NCBI GenBank assembly: GCA_900539835.1
Contig: UQDR01000002.1
Location: 73,524 to 137,523 of the forward strand
DNA: 64,000 bases
Source of the DNA: an uncultured Ruminococcus sp.
GTDB lineage: Bacteria > Bacillota > Clostridia > Oscillospirales > Ruminococcaceae
Direction of reading: 5' to 3'
Part shown: one piece after another, positions 42,509-51,466 of the stretch
How the letters are laid out: every line of letters begins with the position of its first letter
Position numbering within the stretch: position 1 is the stretch's first letter
Notes under the pieces: generated by a model
The model's database searches: none
Told to the model about the DNA's origin: nothing
Seen by the model: only the letters and a program-made list of their open reading frames with translations
Position numbers and translations under genes: made by a program

Positions 42509-43203
42509 TCAATTATGCTTCCGTCTGTTCCAATAGTCACAACCTGCCATGGAATAAACTTTCTGCTTTTCTGAAGAGCCGTCTTAACTGCATTCTCAAT
42601 ACCACCGCAGCATGGCACTTCCATTCTTACAACCGTCACACTTTTGATATTATTGCCTTCAATAATTGCCTGAAGCTTTTCCGAATAATCCCCTTTATCA
42701 AGCTTCGGACATCCGATCAAAGTAATCTTGTTTTTAATAAATCTGTTATGAAAATCACCATAAGCATAAGCCGTGCAGTCTGCTGCAATAAGCAAATCTG
42801 CGCCGTCAAAATACGAAGCATTAACCGGTACAAGCTTGATCTGAACCGGCCACTGTGAAAGTCTGCTCACAGCCGGCAAAACACTTTCTGCCCCTTTAAT
42901 TTGAGTGTGTTTTATTACCCTTGAATGAGTCCCCGGACAACCACATGCTAAATCTTCCACCTGATTTTTCATCTGGTTAGCTTTAACCGCCGCCTCATTA
43001 TATGCCAAAGCTTCACGTTCTTCAAAAGTAATCGCACCCGTCGGACAGCTTGGCAAACAATCCCCTAATCCGTCACAATAATCATCTCTTAAAAGCTTCG
43101 CCTTGCCGTCAACCATGCCAATAGCTCCCTCATGACAAGCCTTTGCACAAAGTCCGCATCCGTTGCATTTCTCTTCATCTATTTTTATAATCTTTCTTAT
43201 CAT
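42505..43203 (-). CDS. 4Fe-4S ferredoxin-domain protein with cysteine-containing C-terminal domain
   Basis: A 232-residue iron-sulfur protein. Two clusters are encoded near the N-terminus: CNGCGLCAKACHEGAI and CDGLGDCLPSCPTGAI. The remaining 150 residues have further cysteines (LACGCPGTHSR, AADCTAY, VEVPCCGGIE-like block) and resemble the C-terminal part of redox proteins found with Hcp-type systems, but no enzyme is recognised. It is divergent from a Crp/Fnr regulator, with a palindrome between them, so it is a likely target of that regulator. The C-terminus ends in the convergent terminator region. Confidence 0.85.
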   Translation of the reverse strand: MIRKIIKIDEEKCNGCGLCAKACHEGAIGMVDGKAKLLRDDYCDGLGDCLPSCPTGAITFEEREALAYNEAAVKANQMKNQVEDLACGCPGTHSRVIKHTQIKGAESVLPAVSRLSQWPVQIKLVPVNASYFDGADLLIAADCTAYAYGDFHNRFIKNKITLIGCPKLDKGDYSEKLQAIIEGNNIKSVTVVRMEVPCCGGIENAVKTALQKSRKFIPWQVVTIGTDGSIIE

Positions 43204-43235
43204 TTTATAACCTCCGAATTTAATTCTAAGATCTT

Positions 43236-43264
43236 TTGACCTTGCAAAATTATTATATTATAAT
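43236..43264 (+). promoter_or_regulatory. Promoter of Crp/Fnr-type regulator gene
   Basis: TTGACC, 17-base spacer, TATAAT, about 47 bases before the ATG. Confidence 0.65.
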
Positions 43265-43278
43265 TAAATAATAAAGTC

Positions 43279-43294
43279 TGTTGTTTTTACAACA
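43279..43294. promoter_or_regulatory. Palindromic operator candidate between ferredoxin and Crp/Fnr genes
   Basis: Exact 6-4-6 palindrome TGTTGT-tttt-ACAACA, placed just after the predicted start point of the regulator gene. Size and symmetry suit a Crp/Fnr dimer, suggesting autoregulation. Confidence 0.5.
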
Positions 43295-43310
43295 AAAATC
43301 GAGGAAATTC

Positions 43311-43985
43311 ATGATAAAATATATTGAAATCTTAGGAAAAACTGAGCTGTTCTCAAAGTTTGAGTTTAAAGAGATAGAAACTATTTTAAAAAGCTCATCA
43401 TTAAAAATAAAAAATTATAAAAGCAGTGAAGCTGTCTTTTTGTCAGGAAACCCCGCACAGTTTATAGGTATAGTCCTTTCAGGTCAGGTTATAATCACAA
43501 AAGAAGATTTTTACGGAAACAGAAATATCCTTGCATATATAAATAAAGGAGAAATCTTTGGTGAAGCCTTTGCCTGTGCCGAAACAAATACCCTCCCTAT
43601 AAGCGTGTTTGCGTCACATCCGTCTGAGATATTGCTGATAAATTTTAAAGATTTGTTTTCGCCTGACCTTACCCCTTCCCCGTTACAGTTTAAGCTGATA
43701 AGCAATATGCTGAAAATCATGGCATATAAAAACCTGAAGCTTAACCAAAAAATTCAGCTTCTCTCCAAACGTACAACACAAGAGAAATTACTTGACTACT
43801 TATCTTTGCAGGCTGAAAAATCAAACAGCAATTCATTTTACATTCCGTTTAACAGACAAGAGCTTGCCGATTATCTTTCAGTAGACAGAAGTGCAATGTC
43901 CGCTCAGCTATGTAAATTAAGAGATATGGGCATTTTAAATTTTCATAAAAATCATTTTATATTGACAAACAAAAAGACGCAGTAA
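43311..43985 (+). CDS. Crp/Fnr-family transcriptional regulator
   Basis: A 224-residue regulator with an N-terminal cyclic-nucleotide-binding-like beta roll (VLSGQVIITKED, NKGEIFGEAFACAE) and a C-terminal winged helix-turn-helix (FNRQELADYLSVDRSAMSAQ). The Fnr cluster cysteines are absent, so oxygen sensing through a 4Fe-4S cluster of its own is unlikely; heme or small-molecule sensing is possible. ATG 43311 follows GAGG at six bases. Divergent from the ferredoxin-domain gene, which it probably controls. Confidence 0.9.
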   Translation: MIKYIEILGKTELFSKFEFKEIETILKSSSLKIKNYKSSEAVFLSGNPAQFIGIVLSGQVIITKEDFYGNRNILAYINKGEIFGEAFACAETNTLPISVFASHPSEILLINFKDLFSPDLTPSPLQFKLISNMLKIMAYKNLKLNQKIQLLSKRTTQEKLLDYLSLQAEKSNSNSFYIPFNRQELADYLSVDRSAMSAQLCKLRDMGILNFHKNHFILTNKKTQ

Positions 43986-44051
43986 ATGCGTCCTTCTGCC
44001 AGTAAATATGAAAGAGTGTTAAAAAGGTTATGATTTCTTTTATCTTTGTCG

Positions 44052-44333
44052 AAAAAATAAGCCTTTAAATAAAGATACCTTGGAACAATCCTTAAAATTC
44101 CTATACCTGTTGCCTAATGACAGCTAAAGGCGAAAACAGGCGGCTTTGTCAAAAACAAATTCCCCAATAAGTAGATCCCGCATTGTTGAAATCTTAGTAT
44201 ATAATATGTATTCTCTGTTGATCCTGCAAAGCTCACATCATATACGTTGGAGGCATATTATGACATATGATTCATGATTCATATTTACTGATAAACCCTT
44301 TGAAACAGAAAAATTTTACTGTTTCTTAGTGTT
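44052..44333 (-). ncRNA. Candidate structured non-coding RNA (6S-like layout, unconfirmed)
   Basis: A gene-free 540-base stretch holds a strong minus-strand promoter followed by sequence with no usable frame. From the start the transcript has a 7-bp hairpin (GAAACAG / CTGTTTC), then a segment of about 210 bases whose ends pair (AATATGCCT with AGGCTTATT, one mismatch) and run into TTTTTT. Inside are GCGG / CCGC and TTTGT / ACAAA pairings, compatible with one long rod. Length and rod shape recall 6S RNA, but no diagnostic sequence was recognised, so identity is open. Confidence 0.4.
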
Positions 44334-44339
44334 TATCAT

Positions 44340-44368
44340 ATTATATCATAGCTGTTTTAATTTGTCAA
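44340..44368 (-). promoter_or_regulatory. Strong promoter in front of candidate ncRNA
   Basis: On the minus strand, TTGACA, 17-base spacer, TATAAT, consensus in both boxes, with no coding sequence downstream on that strand until far beyond the RNA. Confidence 0.7.
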
Positions 44369-44527
44369 TAGTGTAATATAAATCTTTTTCATTATTTTGT
44401 TAATTTTTATTAAATTAGAGAAAAGATTTTATTAAATATAGCTAAAGCGATAATCGCCATAAAATCAGCAATTTGAACATAATAACGCCTACAAGAAATT
44501 ACATAATATGAACTTTGTCTAAATAAT

Positions 44528-46333
44528 TTACAGTTTTTTTACAATTACAGCGCTTAACGGAGAAAGCCTTAAATTCAAACAATTACAATGAGATACTAAA
44601 TTTTTATTAATACAATTTGAACCGCCGTAAATATCACGGTCGGAATTTAAAATTTCTTTAAACTCACCGTTTTCCTTTACCTTTAGTGTATAGTTCTGAC
44701 TCATTCCGGAGAAGTTTAAAACAACGTATAATTCACTGCCCTCAAAATCTGTGCGGCAATATGCATAAATACTCTGATTGCTGTTATCTGCGTCACACCA
44801 TTTAAAAGCTTCACTGTTATAATCATATTTGTATAAAGCCGGCTCATTGAGATAAATATTATGGAGCCTTTTCAAATATTCGTGCAGGCTGTCATGTGCA
44901 GGATATTCAAGCAAATTCCATCCAAGCTCCTTGTCCTCACGCCATTCAATATATTCCCCCAGCTCGTTGCCCATAAAATTAAGCTTCTTTCCCGGATGGG
45001 TGAATTGAAAAGTATATAAAGCCTTTATCGTTGCCATTTTCTCATTCTGTGTTCCGAAAACCTTGTCAATCATTGTCCTTTTCCCATGAACAACTTCATC
45101 ATGAGAATACGGAAGAATAAAAAGATCATTATAAAAATAACTCATTGAAAAGTTCATCTTGTTGTGATGATACTTTCGTTCAAATGGCGGAGTTTTAATA
45201 TAATTAAGTGTGTCATTCATAAAGCCCAGATCCCACTTATAATCAAATCCAAGCCCGCCGAATTCGACCGGAGCCGTAACCTTGCCATAGTCAGTAGAAT
45301 CCTCTGCGAAAAGCATAACATCAGGATGAGCCTTCTGTATTTCATAATTAGTGTTCTTTAAAAACCAAATTCCCGAATCGTTTAAAGGATTCTCCTTCCT
45401 GCCATATTTATATATTAAACATGCCACAGCGTCATATCTTAATCCGTCAATGTGATATTTTTCTATCCAAAAATTAATTGATGACTTGATAAAGCTCAGA
45501 ACATGAGGCTTGGAATAATCAAATAAAGCAGTGTTCCATTCAGAATACCTCTGATCCTCATAATCGCTTTCAAAAAGAAAACCGCCGTCATAAATATGAA
45601 GCGCATAAAAATCCCTTACAAAGTGTACAGGTACAAAATCAAGTATAACTCCGATTCCATTTTTATGACAAGCCTCAACAAACTTCATCAGTCCCTCAGG
45701 TTCTCCGTAACGTGAAGTCGCCGAATAATAACCCGAAACCTGATATCCCCATGACCCGTCAAAGGGATATTCCGTCAGCGGAAGCAGCTCAATGTGTGTA
45801 TAACCCATGTCCTTTACATATGGAATAAGTAAATCTATCATCTCTTCATATGTATAAAACCTTTCGGTTTCCTCTTTACCAGGCTTGATCTTCCATGAAC
45901 CAAAATGAACCTCATATATGTTCATTGGCTTGTTATAATTCTTGTCACGGCTTGATATCCACTCGCTGTCATCCCAATGGTAACTTTCCATGTCATAAAC
46001 AAAAGATGCAGTGTCAGGTCTTACCTCGCTGTAAAAAGCAAAAGGATCCGCCCTTGCATACTCCTCATCATCAGCCGTAATAATGCTGTATTTATACGGC
46101 ACCGATATGTCATATCCCTTAATAAAGCATTCCCAGAACCCGTGTTCATCACGTTCCATATCATGCTTTTTAAAATTGAATAAAAGTGATACTTTTTTTG
46201 CATTAGGTGCATAGGTCACAAACTTTACACCACCGTTTACAATGTGTGCCCCTAATTCATCGTAAGCATTTATCGACTTGCCCTGAAGAAATTCTTTTCT
46301 GATGTTCATAAATAAAACAGGCTGAAAAGCCAT
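44528..46333 (-). CDS. glgB: 1,4-alpha-glucan branching enzyme
   Basis: A 601-residue GH13 enzyme that introduces alpha-1,6 branches into glycogen. Layout: N-terminal CBM48 (about 25-115), catalytic barrel with DFVPVHFV, GLRYDAVACLIY (nucleophile Asp), LFAEDST (acid/base Glu), PYSHDEVVHGKR and MGNELGE, then a C-terminal beta domain. The first ATG (M-A-F-Q-P-V) directly abuts AAGGAGG, leaving no normal spacing, while the next ATG (M-N-I-R-K-E-F) is 24 bases further; the true start is uncertain. No other glycogen genes are adjacent. Confidence 0.94.
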   Translation of the reverse strand: MAFQPVLFMNIRKEFLQGKSINAYDELGAHIVNGGVKFVTYAPNAKKVSLLFNFKKHDMERDEHGFWECFIKGYDISVPYKYSIITADDEEYARADPFAFYSEVRPDTASFVYDMESYHWDDSEWISSRDKNYNKPMNIYEVHFGSWKIKPGKEETERFYTYEEMIDLLIPYVKDMGYTHIELLPLTEYPFDGSWGYQVSGYYSATSRYGEPEGLMKFVEACHKNGIGVILDFVPVHFVRDFYALHIYDGGFLFESDYEDQRYSEWNTALFDYSKPHVLSFIKSSINFWIEKYHIDGLRYDAVACLIYKYGRKENPLNDSGIWFLKNTNYEIQKAHPDVMLFAEDSTDYGKVTAPVEFGGLGFDYKWDLGFMNDTLNYIKTPPFERKYHHNKMNFSMSYFYNDLFILPYSHDEVVHGKRTMIDKVFGTQNEKMATIKALYTFQFTHPGKKLNFMGNELGEYIEWREDKELGWNLLEYPAHDSLHEYLKRLHNIYLNEPALYKYDYNSEAFKWCDADNSNQSIYAYCRTDFEGSELYVVLNFSGMSQNYTLKVKENGEFKEILNSDRDIYGGSNCINKNLVSHCNCLNLRLSPLSAVIVKKL

Positions 46334-46459
46334 CCTCCTTCATTTTATGTTAAAGCTCAAAAGCCTTGAAATTTTCCGTAAATATGTTATACTATAATTA
46401 AATGTGTCATCTTATATGCTTTAGTTACTTGTAAAATAAATTAAAAAAAGAGGTATACT

Positions 46460-47020
46460 ATGTCCAGTTCCGCTATAACAAAAAAAGCCCTTGCCGATTC
46501 TTTAAAAAACCTATGCGTTCAAAAGCCTTTCGATAAAATATCCATATCCGATATAACAAACGACTGCGGACTAAACAGACAGTCATTTTATTATCACTTT
46601 CAAGATAAATTTGAACTTTTAAGCTGGGTCTATTATAATGAGCTTTTTAAGCATTATTCAAACGGAATCGGTTTTTCAAACTGGTCTGAAAGACTTGAAG
46701 AATTGCTGAGAACTATGGAGCAAAACCGAAGCTTTTATACCTCAACACTAAAAAGCGGCGATAATACATTTCAAAAATATCTTTTTTCCATAGTGCATCA
46801 ATTGTTTATAAAATTCTTTGAATATATGGTAACACCCGATGCGGGAATATATTCTACACCAAGCTTTTTTGCAGATTTTTATGCCCATGGCTTTTGCGGT
46901 ATAATAATTGATTGGGCAGTAAACGGCATGAGCGTGTCACCCCATAATTTAATGATAAAGTTTAAAAACCTTGCCTTTGAAAACGGTTATATAAGCGAAG
47001 GCTTTAAACAGACATTTTAA
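46460..47020 (+). CDS. TetR/AcrR-family regulator, DhaS-like
   Basis: A 186-residue regulator with an N-terminal TetR helix-turn-helix (FDKISISDITNDCGLNRQSF, then YYHFQDKFELLSWVYYNE). That hallmark and the C-terminal ending resemble the DhaS subgroup, whose founder activates dihydroxyacetone kinase genes. No dha gene is nearby, so the target is unknown. AAAGAGG precedes the ATG. It is divergent from glgB, and the shared 126-base gap has TTGAAA ... TATACT for the plus strand. Confidence 0.82.
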   Translation: MSSSAITKKALADSLKNLCVQKPFDKISISDITNDCGLNRQSFYYHFQDKFELLSWVYYNELFKHYSNGIGFSNWSERLEELLRTMEQNRSFYTSTLKSGDNTFQKYLFSIVHQLFIKFFEYMVTPDAGIYSTPSFFADFYAHGFCGIIIDWAVNGMSVSPHNLMIKFKNLAFENGYISEGFKQTF

Positions 47021-47110
47021 TCAATAATATTATAAAATAATTACCCCTTTTTGAGAATAGACAGTTTTAGTCACCTGTCAAAAATCACGACACCTATATA
47101 AATTTGCATA

Positions 47111-47146
47111 AAATAACGGCTGACAATTTGTCAGTCGTTATTTTGA
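47111..47146. terminator. Bidirectional terminator between TetR regulator and small anchored protein genes
   Basis: Stem AAAATAACGGCTGACA / TGTCAGTCGTTATTTT; A and T runs at its ends serve both strands. Confidence 0.8.
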
Positions 47147-47166
47147 TATCTGATAAATTCTATACC

Positions 47167-47622
47167 TTACGGCCCTGTGTATGTTTCAGCTATTTTCCAG
47201 TCTGAATTTTCCGTTTCTCTGACCAGTGCAAAGAATATACTGCCTGATGGTCCGAAAAAGACAGTTTCTTTTACAAACGGCAAGTAATGACACTGATAAT
47301 TCACTAAATATTGCTTAGCTTCATAATAGTCCTCATACTTGTTCCAGTTTGACGGCATTCCATAATCATCAATACTGTCTGCATTTGCCGATGTAATAGT
47401 ATTGAAAGAAAAAGCGGAAAAATTCGGGTTTAATGAAATTAAATTTGCCTGTTTAGGACTGTTGCCGTCAATATACTCAAAATATTTTTCAATCGTCTGC
47501 TCAGGGGTGAGCCCATGAGGTACTTCATAATCTTTGCTGAATTTGTATTTAGGAACAGCAAAACAAACCAATGCCGCAACAGCTATCACTAATAATATCC
47601 CAACTGCTCTTATCCTTTTCAT
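47167..47622 (-). CDS. Small membrane-anchored protein (NTF2/DUF4829-like)
   Basis: A 151-residue protein with an N-terminal signal anchor (VGILLVIAVAALVCFAV) and an extracellular domain that opens TPEQTIEKYFEYIDGNSPKQ, the pattern of NTF2-like DUF4829 domains, and ends with W-K-I-A-E-T-Y-T-G-P. The single Cys in the anchor is not a good lipobox. It follows the YfhO gene by about 30 bases on the same strand and is probably third in that operon. Function unknown. Confidence 0.7.
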   Translation of the reverse strand: MKRIRAVGILLVIAVAALVCFAVPKYKFSKDYEVPHGLTPEQTIEKYFEYIDGNSPKQANLISLNPNFSAFSFNTITSANADSIDDYGMPSNWNKYEDYYEAKQYLVNYQCHYLPFVKETVFFGPSGSIFFALVRETENSDWKIAETYTGP

Positions 47623-47651
47623 GATGTCCGCTCCTCATATGCTGACCAAGT

Positions 47652-50192
47652 TTAAGAATGATTATTATTTTTTCTTCTGATACAATCCAAAACACCCACT
47701 GCTATCAATAGTATAAAACCTGCAATAGATAAAATCTTACCCTCTCTGAGAAAAGGAGCTTTGAAAATAATTTCTATTTCATGTTCTCCCTTTTCAAGCG
47801 GGAAACCAATAAACGAAGTATCAACCCTTTGGCATTCCCTGTCCTCACCGTCAACAATAACCTTAAATCCCTCATCATAAGGTATCGATAAGTTAAACCA
47901 GCCGTCTTGTTTACACGAAACAGTTCCCTTTATTACCTTATCACCCACACCGGAATCATTTTCATCTTCCATGATACCGTTTAATTCTGCACCAACTGTC
48001 GGTAAATCCATAAAATATGCCTCAATATCACTGACTTCATATTTTCCTTTGGAAAACTCAATAGTGATTTCATTTATCTCCTGTTCACCGTCAGTCGTCA
48101 ATGTATATTCAAAGCTTCTGTTGTTATTGTAATATTTCCAGTCGGGAGATGTCAGCTTGTTTTTAATGCCATTAACAGTGATTTTAACATCTTTTCTGTG
48201 CCCACGCATAGTATTGTCAACATTAAATCTCAGCATTAAAACCTTGTCTTTAGTAAGTGGTCTGTCAAGCCTTACAGTCTGTGAAAATTTTTCTCTGCTT
48301 TCAATTAAATATCCGTCACTGCCTGTTGATATCCTGTCATTTTCCTCAAGCTGGACGCCATTTATTTTTTCAACGCTTGATTTAAATCCGCTTGCTCCAG
48401 CCTTAGGAACAATAACATAATTCATTAAAGCCTCCACATTATACGGATAATCCAATGCCTTGTACTCTTCTTCACCCATTATCTTTGATGAAACATATCC
48501 GATAGGATAAACATTGTCGTTTTTATAAAGATTCAAATTACCCGAAACCTTTATTCTTTCATATCCGGTCGGAGCGCTCTCCTTGTCTGATATCAAATAT
48601 TTGCTTCCCATATACATGTTGAAAAGAACATTCCTTGACGCCGTTGTTAAAGCAGAATTTCTGTATTCGTTTTCATTTTTTATCTCGTTAAAATAGAAAT
48701 TATTAAAATTCTTGTTGTGTAACGACGAATAAACATCCGTCGAATAAAAGCCCATGTTATAAACCATATTTACAGTCTGAGAACTGTTGAATAGATTGAT
48801 CGTTCTAAATAATCCATCATTTTTTGCCACAATATCCGCAAGCTCTTCAAGATCATAAGAATCATTTTTCTTTATTTCATCATAAGTAACAAGCTTGTCA
48901 GAAAAATTGCTTGCAACCATTGATATACAAGAAAGCGCCAGCATGGAAAACACAATAAATCCACGCTTTTTCAGCTTATAAAAACAAATCAGACATATGA
49001 TAAGAATAACAGAGTCAGCATAAATCCCCAACCTTGTCATTCTTCCTCCGCCCATGGACACGATTCCTAAAGCCAATACTATCAAAGTTGCCGGAAATAC
49101 AAATTTGAATTTATATCTTTCTTGAACTAAATCTTCAAATGCCTCGCCTATTATTAAAGTAGCAATAGGTACAAATGGAATAAGTACCTTCGGGTCAATG
49201 TACATTCCTCCGTTTAAAGCAAAAACAAATACAGGACAGCATATTAAAACAGCCATAACTATGCAGATAAAGCGTCTTGCCTTGTCCTTCGCCATAATTC
49301 CGATTATGCATGCCGTAACAAGAAAACATGATAACCCCATTGAGTAATGTCCGGATGATATATAGTTAAGAGATACTTTAGGCAATAGCTGAAAAATGTT
49401 TATGTGAGAGTTTCCGCCGTCACGTCCCCCAAGCATAGCCGCAGCCGTCGGAAGAAGCAATACCCCCGCCATCATTACACTGATAAAAAGTCTGCCTGCA
49501 AATCGAACCGCAGTTTTTAAAAACTCCTTTAATGTCACTTTTTCAGTTGTTTTAAGATAACAGTAAACGCCGTAAACAGCCACTGCTATGAGTGCAGGAA
49601 TGCTGAAATAATAGCTTGATATTATAATTAAAAAGCAAAATACAATAAGTCTTGTTTTCTTGCCCTTAAAAAAATAATCCTCCACCGCCATTAAAGCCAG
49701 CAGTAAAAACGGCATATAGTTTACAAACATAACATGCCTGTGGCTGTGGAAAATCAGAGAATCGGACAGTAAAAATACTGCACTTAAAAGAAAAGCCGTG
49801 TTTTCCCTGAACTTGCGGTTCATGAATATATAGAAAATAATAATGTCCGCAGCAATCCCGACCATGCTTGCCGCCTGAAGATATGTCGACATCTTTACAA
49901 ACGGCAGAAGATAGGAGAAAAGAATGAACGGTGAATAAAGCCCGTAATATGAAAAATAATATATGTTTTCTCCCGCACCGATGTTAGGCGCAAAGCTCGG
50001 AAAAAATTCTCCTGTTTCATAAAAAAGCTTTCTGAAATAATCAGGAATGGCATAATGCTGTCCCGCCCAGTCAAGACTCGAACCATATGCATATTTAAAT
50101 CTTGTCAAAAGCAAAACCAGTAATACATAAATCCCTAAAAGAATGCCAATTCTTACAATGTGTCTTTTGTTCTTCTCAATAAATCTGTTCAT
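47652..50192 (-). CDS. YfhO-family multi-pass membrane protein (GT-C glycosyltransferase-like)
   Basis: An 846-residue integral membrane protein with some twelve helices in residues 1-420, an early extracytoplasmic D-W-A-G-Q-H motif in the first loop (typical catalytic-loop position for GT-C enzymes), a large extracellular domain (about 430-815) and a final helix. YfhO proteins are implicated in glycosylation of lipoteichoic acid or other wall polymers from undecaprenyl-phosphate sugars. The start overlaps the end of the PIG-L deacetylase gene by four bases (ATGA), indicating joint function. Acceptor unknown. Confidence 0.88.
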   Translation of the reverse strand: MNRFIEKNKRHIVRIGILLGIYVLLVLLLTRFKYAYGSSLDWAGQHYAIPDYFRKLFYETGEFFPSFAPNIGAGENIYYFSYYGLYSPFILFSYLLPFVKMSTYLQAASMVGIAADIIIFYIFMNRKFRENTAFLLSAVFLLSDSLIFHSHRHVMFVNYMPFLLLALMAVEDYFFKGKKTRLIVFCFLIIISSYYFSIPALIAVAVYGVYCYLKTTEKVTLKEFLKTAVRFAGRLFISVMMAGVLLLPTAAAMLGGRDGGNSHINIFQLLPKVSLNYISSGHYSMGLSCFLVTACIIGIMAKDKARRFICIVMAVLICCPVFVFALNGGMYIDPKVLIPFVPIATLIIGEAFEDLVQERYKFKFVFPATLIVLALGIVSMGGGRMTRLGIYADSVILIICLICFYKLKKRGFIVFSMLALSCISMVASNFSDKLVTYDEIKKNDSYDLEELADIVAKNDGLFRTINLFNSSQTVNMVYNMGFYSTDVYSSLHNKNFNNFYFNEIKNENEYRNSALTTASRNVLFNMYMGSKYLISDKESAPTGYERIKVSGNLNLYKNDNVYPIGYVSSKIMGEEEYKALDYPYNVEALMNYVIVPKAGASGFKSSVEKINGVQLEENDRISTGSDGYLIESREKFSQTVRLDRPLTKDKVLMLRFNVDNTMRGHRKDVKITVNGIKNKLTSPDWKYYNNNRSFEYTLTTDGEQEINEITIEFSKGKYEVSDIEAYFMDLPTVGAELNGIMEDENDSGVGDKVIKGTVSCKQDGWFNLSIPYDEGFKVIVDGEDRECQRVDTSFIGFPLEKGEHEIEIIFKAPFLREGKILSIAGFILLIAVGVLDCIRRKNNNHS

Positions 50193-50932
50193 ATATCACT
50201 TTCACTTCCGGAATCATATTTCTCCCACATTTCATATTCAGCCGCATGCCATAATTTATCCACGGTCTTTTGCTGTGAAGCATAATAAGGTGCAAGATTT
50301 TCTTTAAATCTCAGTCTTTCATCATCTAATTTTTCAAGCTGATTTTCTACATCGGCAAGCTTTGATTTCTTATAATATTTGCCGAAAAAATATAAATCCG
50401 AACTTAGCTTTTTATTTTCATAAATATCGGTAACATATTGATGTACCATTTTGTGATGCTGATGTCCATATTCACCGTCTTTGTTGTGAGTAACAATAAG
50501 CTCCCAGTCTTTATATTCCATAACAGTGGTCAGATCATCAGTAATTTTACGGCTTACCCTGCCCCAATCATCTCTCTTTCCTGCAACCTTGTCGGGATAA
50601 AATAAAATCAAAGGCTCGTTTCCCGATTCTGTTACTACTTTCTCGAATTCCGCCGAACGAACCTTGTCATAGCCTCTTGTTACACAGACAACAAGATAAT
50701 TTCCGTCCATTAAATGTCCGCCGCCCCAAAGAAGCTCATCGTCAGGGTGTGCAACGATCATAAGCTTATCCGCATTTGCTCCCGGAATATTTTCTGTTTT
50801 TAATACCGGTACATCATATGCTTCTTTGTATTCGTTTTTTATATCTGCAATATAGCATAAAATCGTAATAGTCACTGCAGCAAAAATAAAAAATGCCGCA
50901 ATATATATCTTAGTATGCCTTATTCCTTTCAA
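50189..50932 (-). CDS. Membrane-anchored PIG-L/LmbE-family deacetylase
   Basis: A 247-residue protein with an N-terminal membrane helix (IYIAAFFIFAAVTITILCYI) and a PIG-L de-N-acetylase domain. The zinc site is visible: VAHPDDELLWGGGH (His-Pro-Asp-Asp) and the late His in K-D-G-E-Y-G-H-Q-H-H. The domain would act outside the membrane. Start is TTG with GGAGGAG upstream. Overlap with the YfhO gene suggests that it deacetylates an N-acetyl sugar on the same envelope polymer, which is inference. Confidence 0.88.
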   Translation of the reverse strand: MKGIRHTKIYIAAFFIFAAVTITILCYIADIKNEYKEAYDVPVLKTENIPGANADKLMIVAHPDDELLWGGGHLMDGNYLVVCVTRGYDKVRSAEFEKVVTESGNEPLILFYPDKVAGKRDDWGRVSRKITDDLTTVMEYKDWELIVTHNKDGEYGHQHHKMVHQYVTDIYENKKLSSDLYFFGKYYKKSKLADVENQLEKLDDERLRFKENLAPYYASQQKTVDKLWHAAEYEMWEKYDSGSESDI

Positions 50933-51108
50933 AAACTCTCCTCCAATCGAATTTTTGTGTAAATGTTAAAATATTTTTACTTCATTAACTATTATACTTC
51001 TAAAGTATTTTTATGTCAATTAACATAACTTATAAAAAAATTATACTTATCTTAGATTTTTCTTAAGGAATCTGTATAAAATCAAATGTAAATAAAGTAT
51101 GAATGCAC

Positions 51109-51137
51109 TTGACAAATGCGTTTTGTTGGAATATAAT
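51109..51137 (+). promoter_or_regulatory. Promoter of T-box/leuA transcript
   Basis: TTGACA, 17-base spacer, TATAAT. Start point near 51144. Confidence 0.8.
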
Positions 51138-51143
51138 ATTATC

Positions 51144-51409
51144 AATATTATAAATGCTTTGACAGGAAAAAAAGCGTATGTTCAGGTTTCAGAGAGCTGT
51201 CGGTTGGTGTAAGACAGTACGAAATATATGCTATAACTCATCCTCGAGCAGGTGCAGTGAAATTTTTCAGTAGCTTCACACGGGCAGCTCCCGTTACAGA
51301 GCGGCGCATTGATAGATGCGGCTGAGGTGTGTAATGTGAATTATACACGAATTAGAGTGGTAACACGGGTATTTCGCTCGTCTCTTGTTTTTAAGAGACG
51401 GGTTTTTTT
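51144..51409 (+). promoter_or_regulatory. Leucine T-box riboswitch
   Basis: The leader has the T-box order: stem I with AGAGAGCTG and GGTG elements, a specifier loop with A-A-C-T-C-A (leucine codon CUC), the T-box block GAGTGGTAACACGGG, then a terminator stem CGTCTCTT / AAGAGACG with a T run. Uncharged tRNA-Leu should block the terminator and let leuA be transcribed. The specifier fits the leucine pathway of the downstream gene. Confidence 0.9.
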
Positions 51410-51466
51410 ATATCTCTATGGCTGCATAACTTAATAAACACAATAATTTATAAGGAGGACGCAAAG

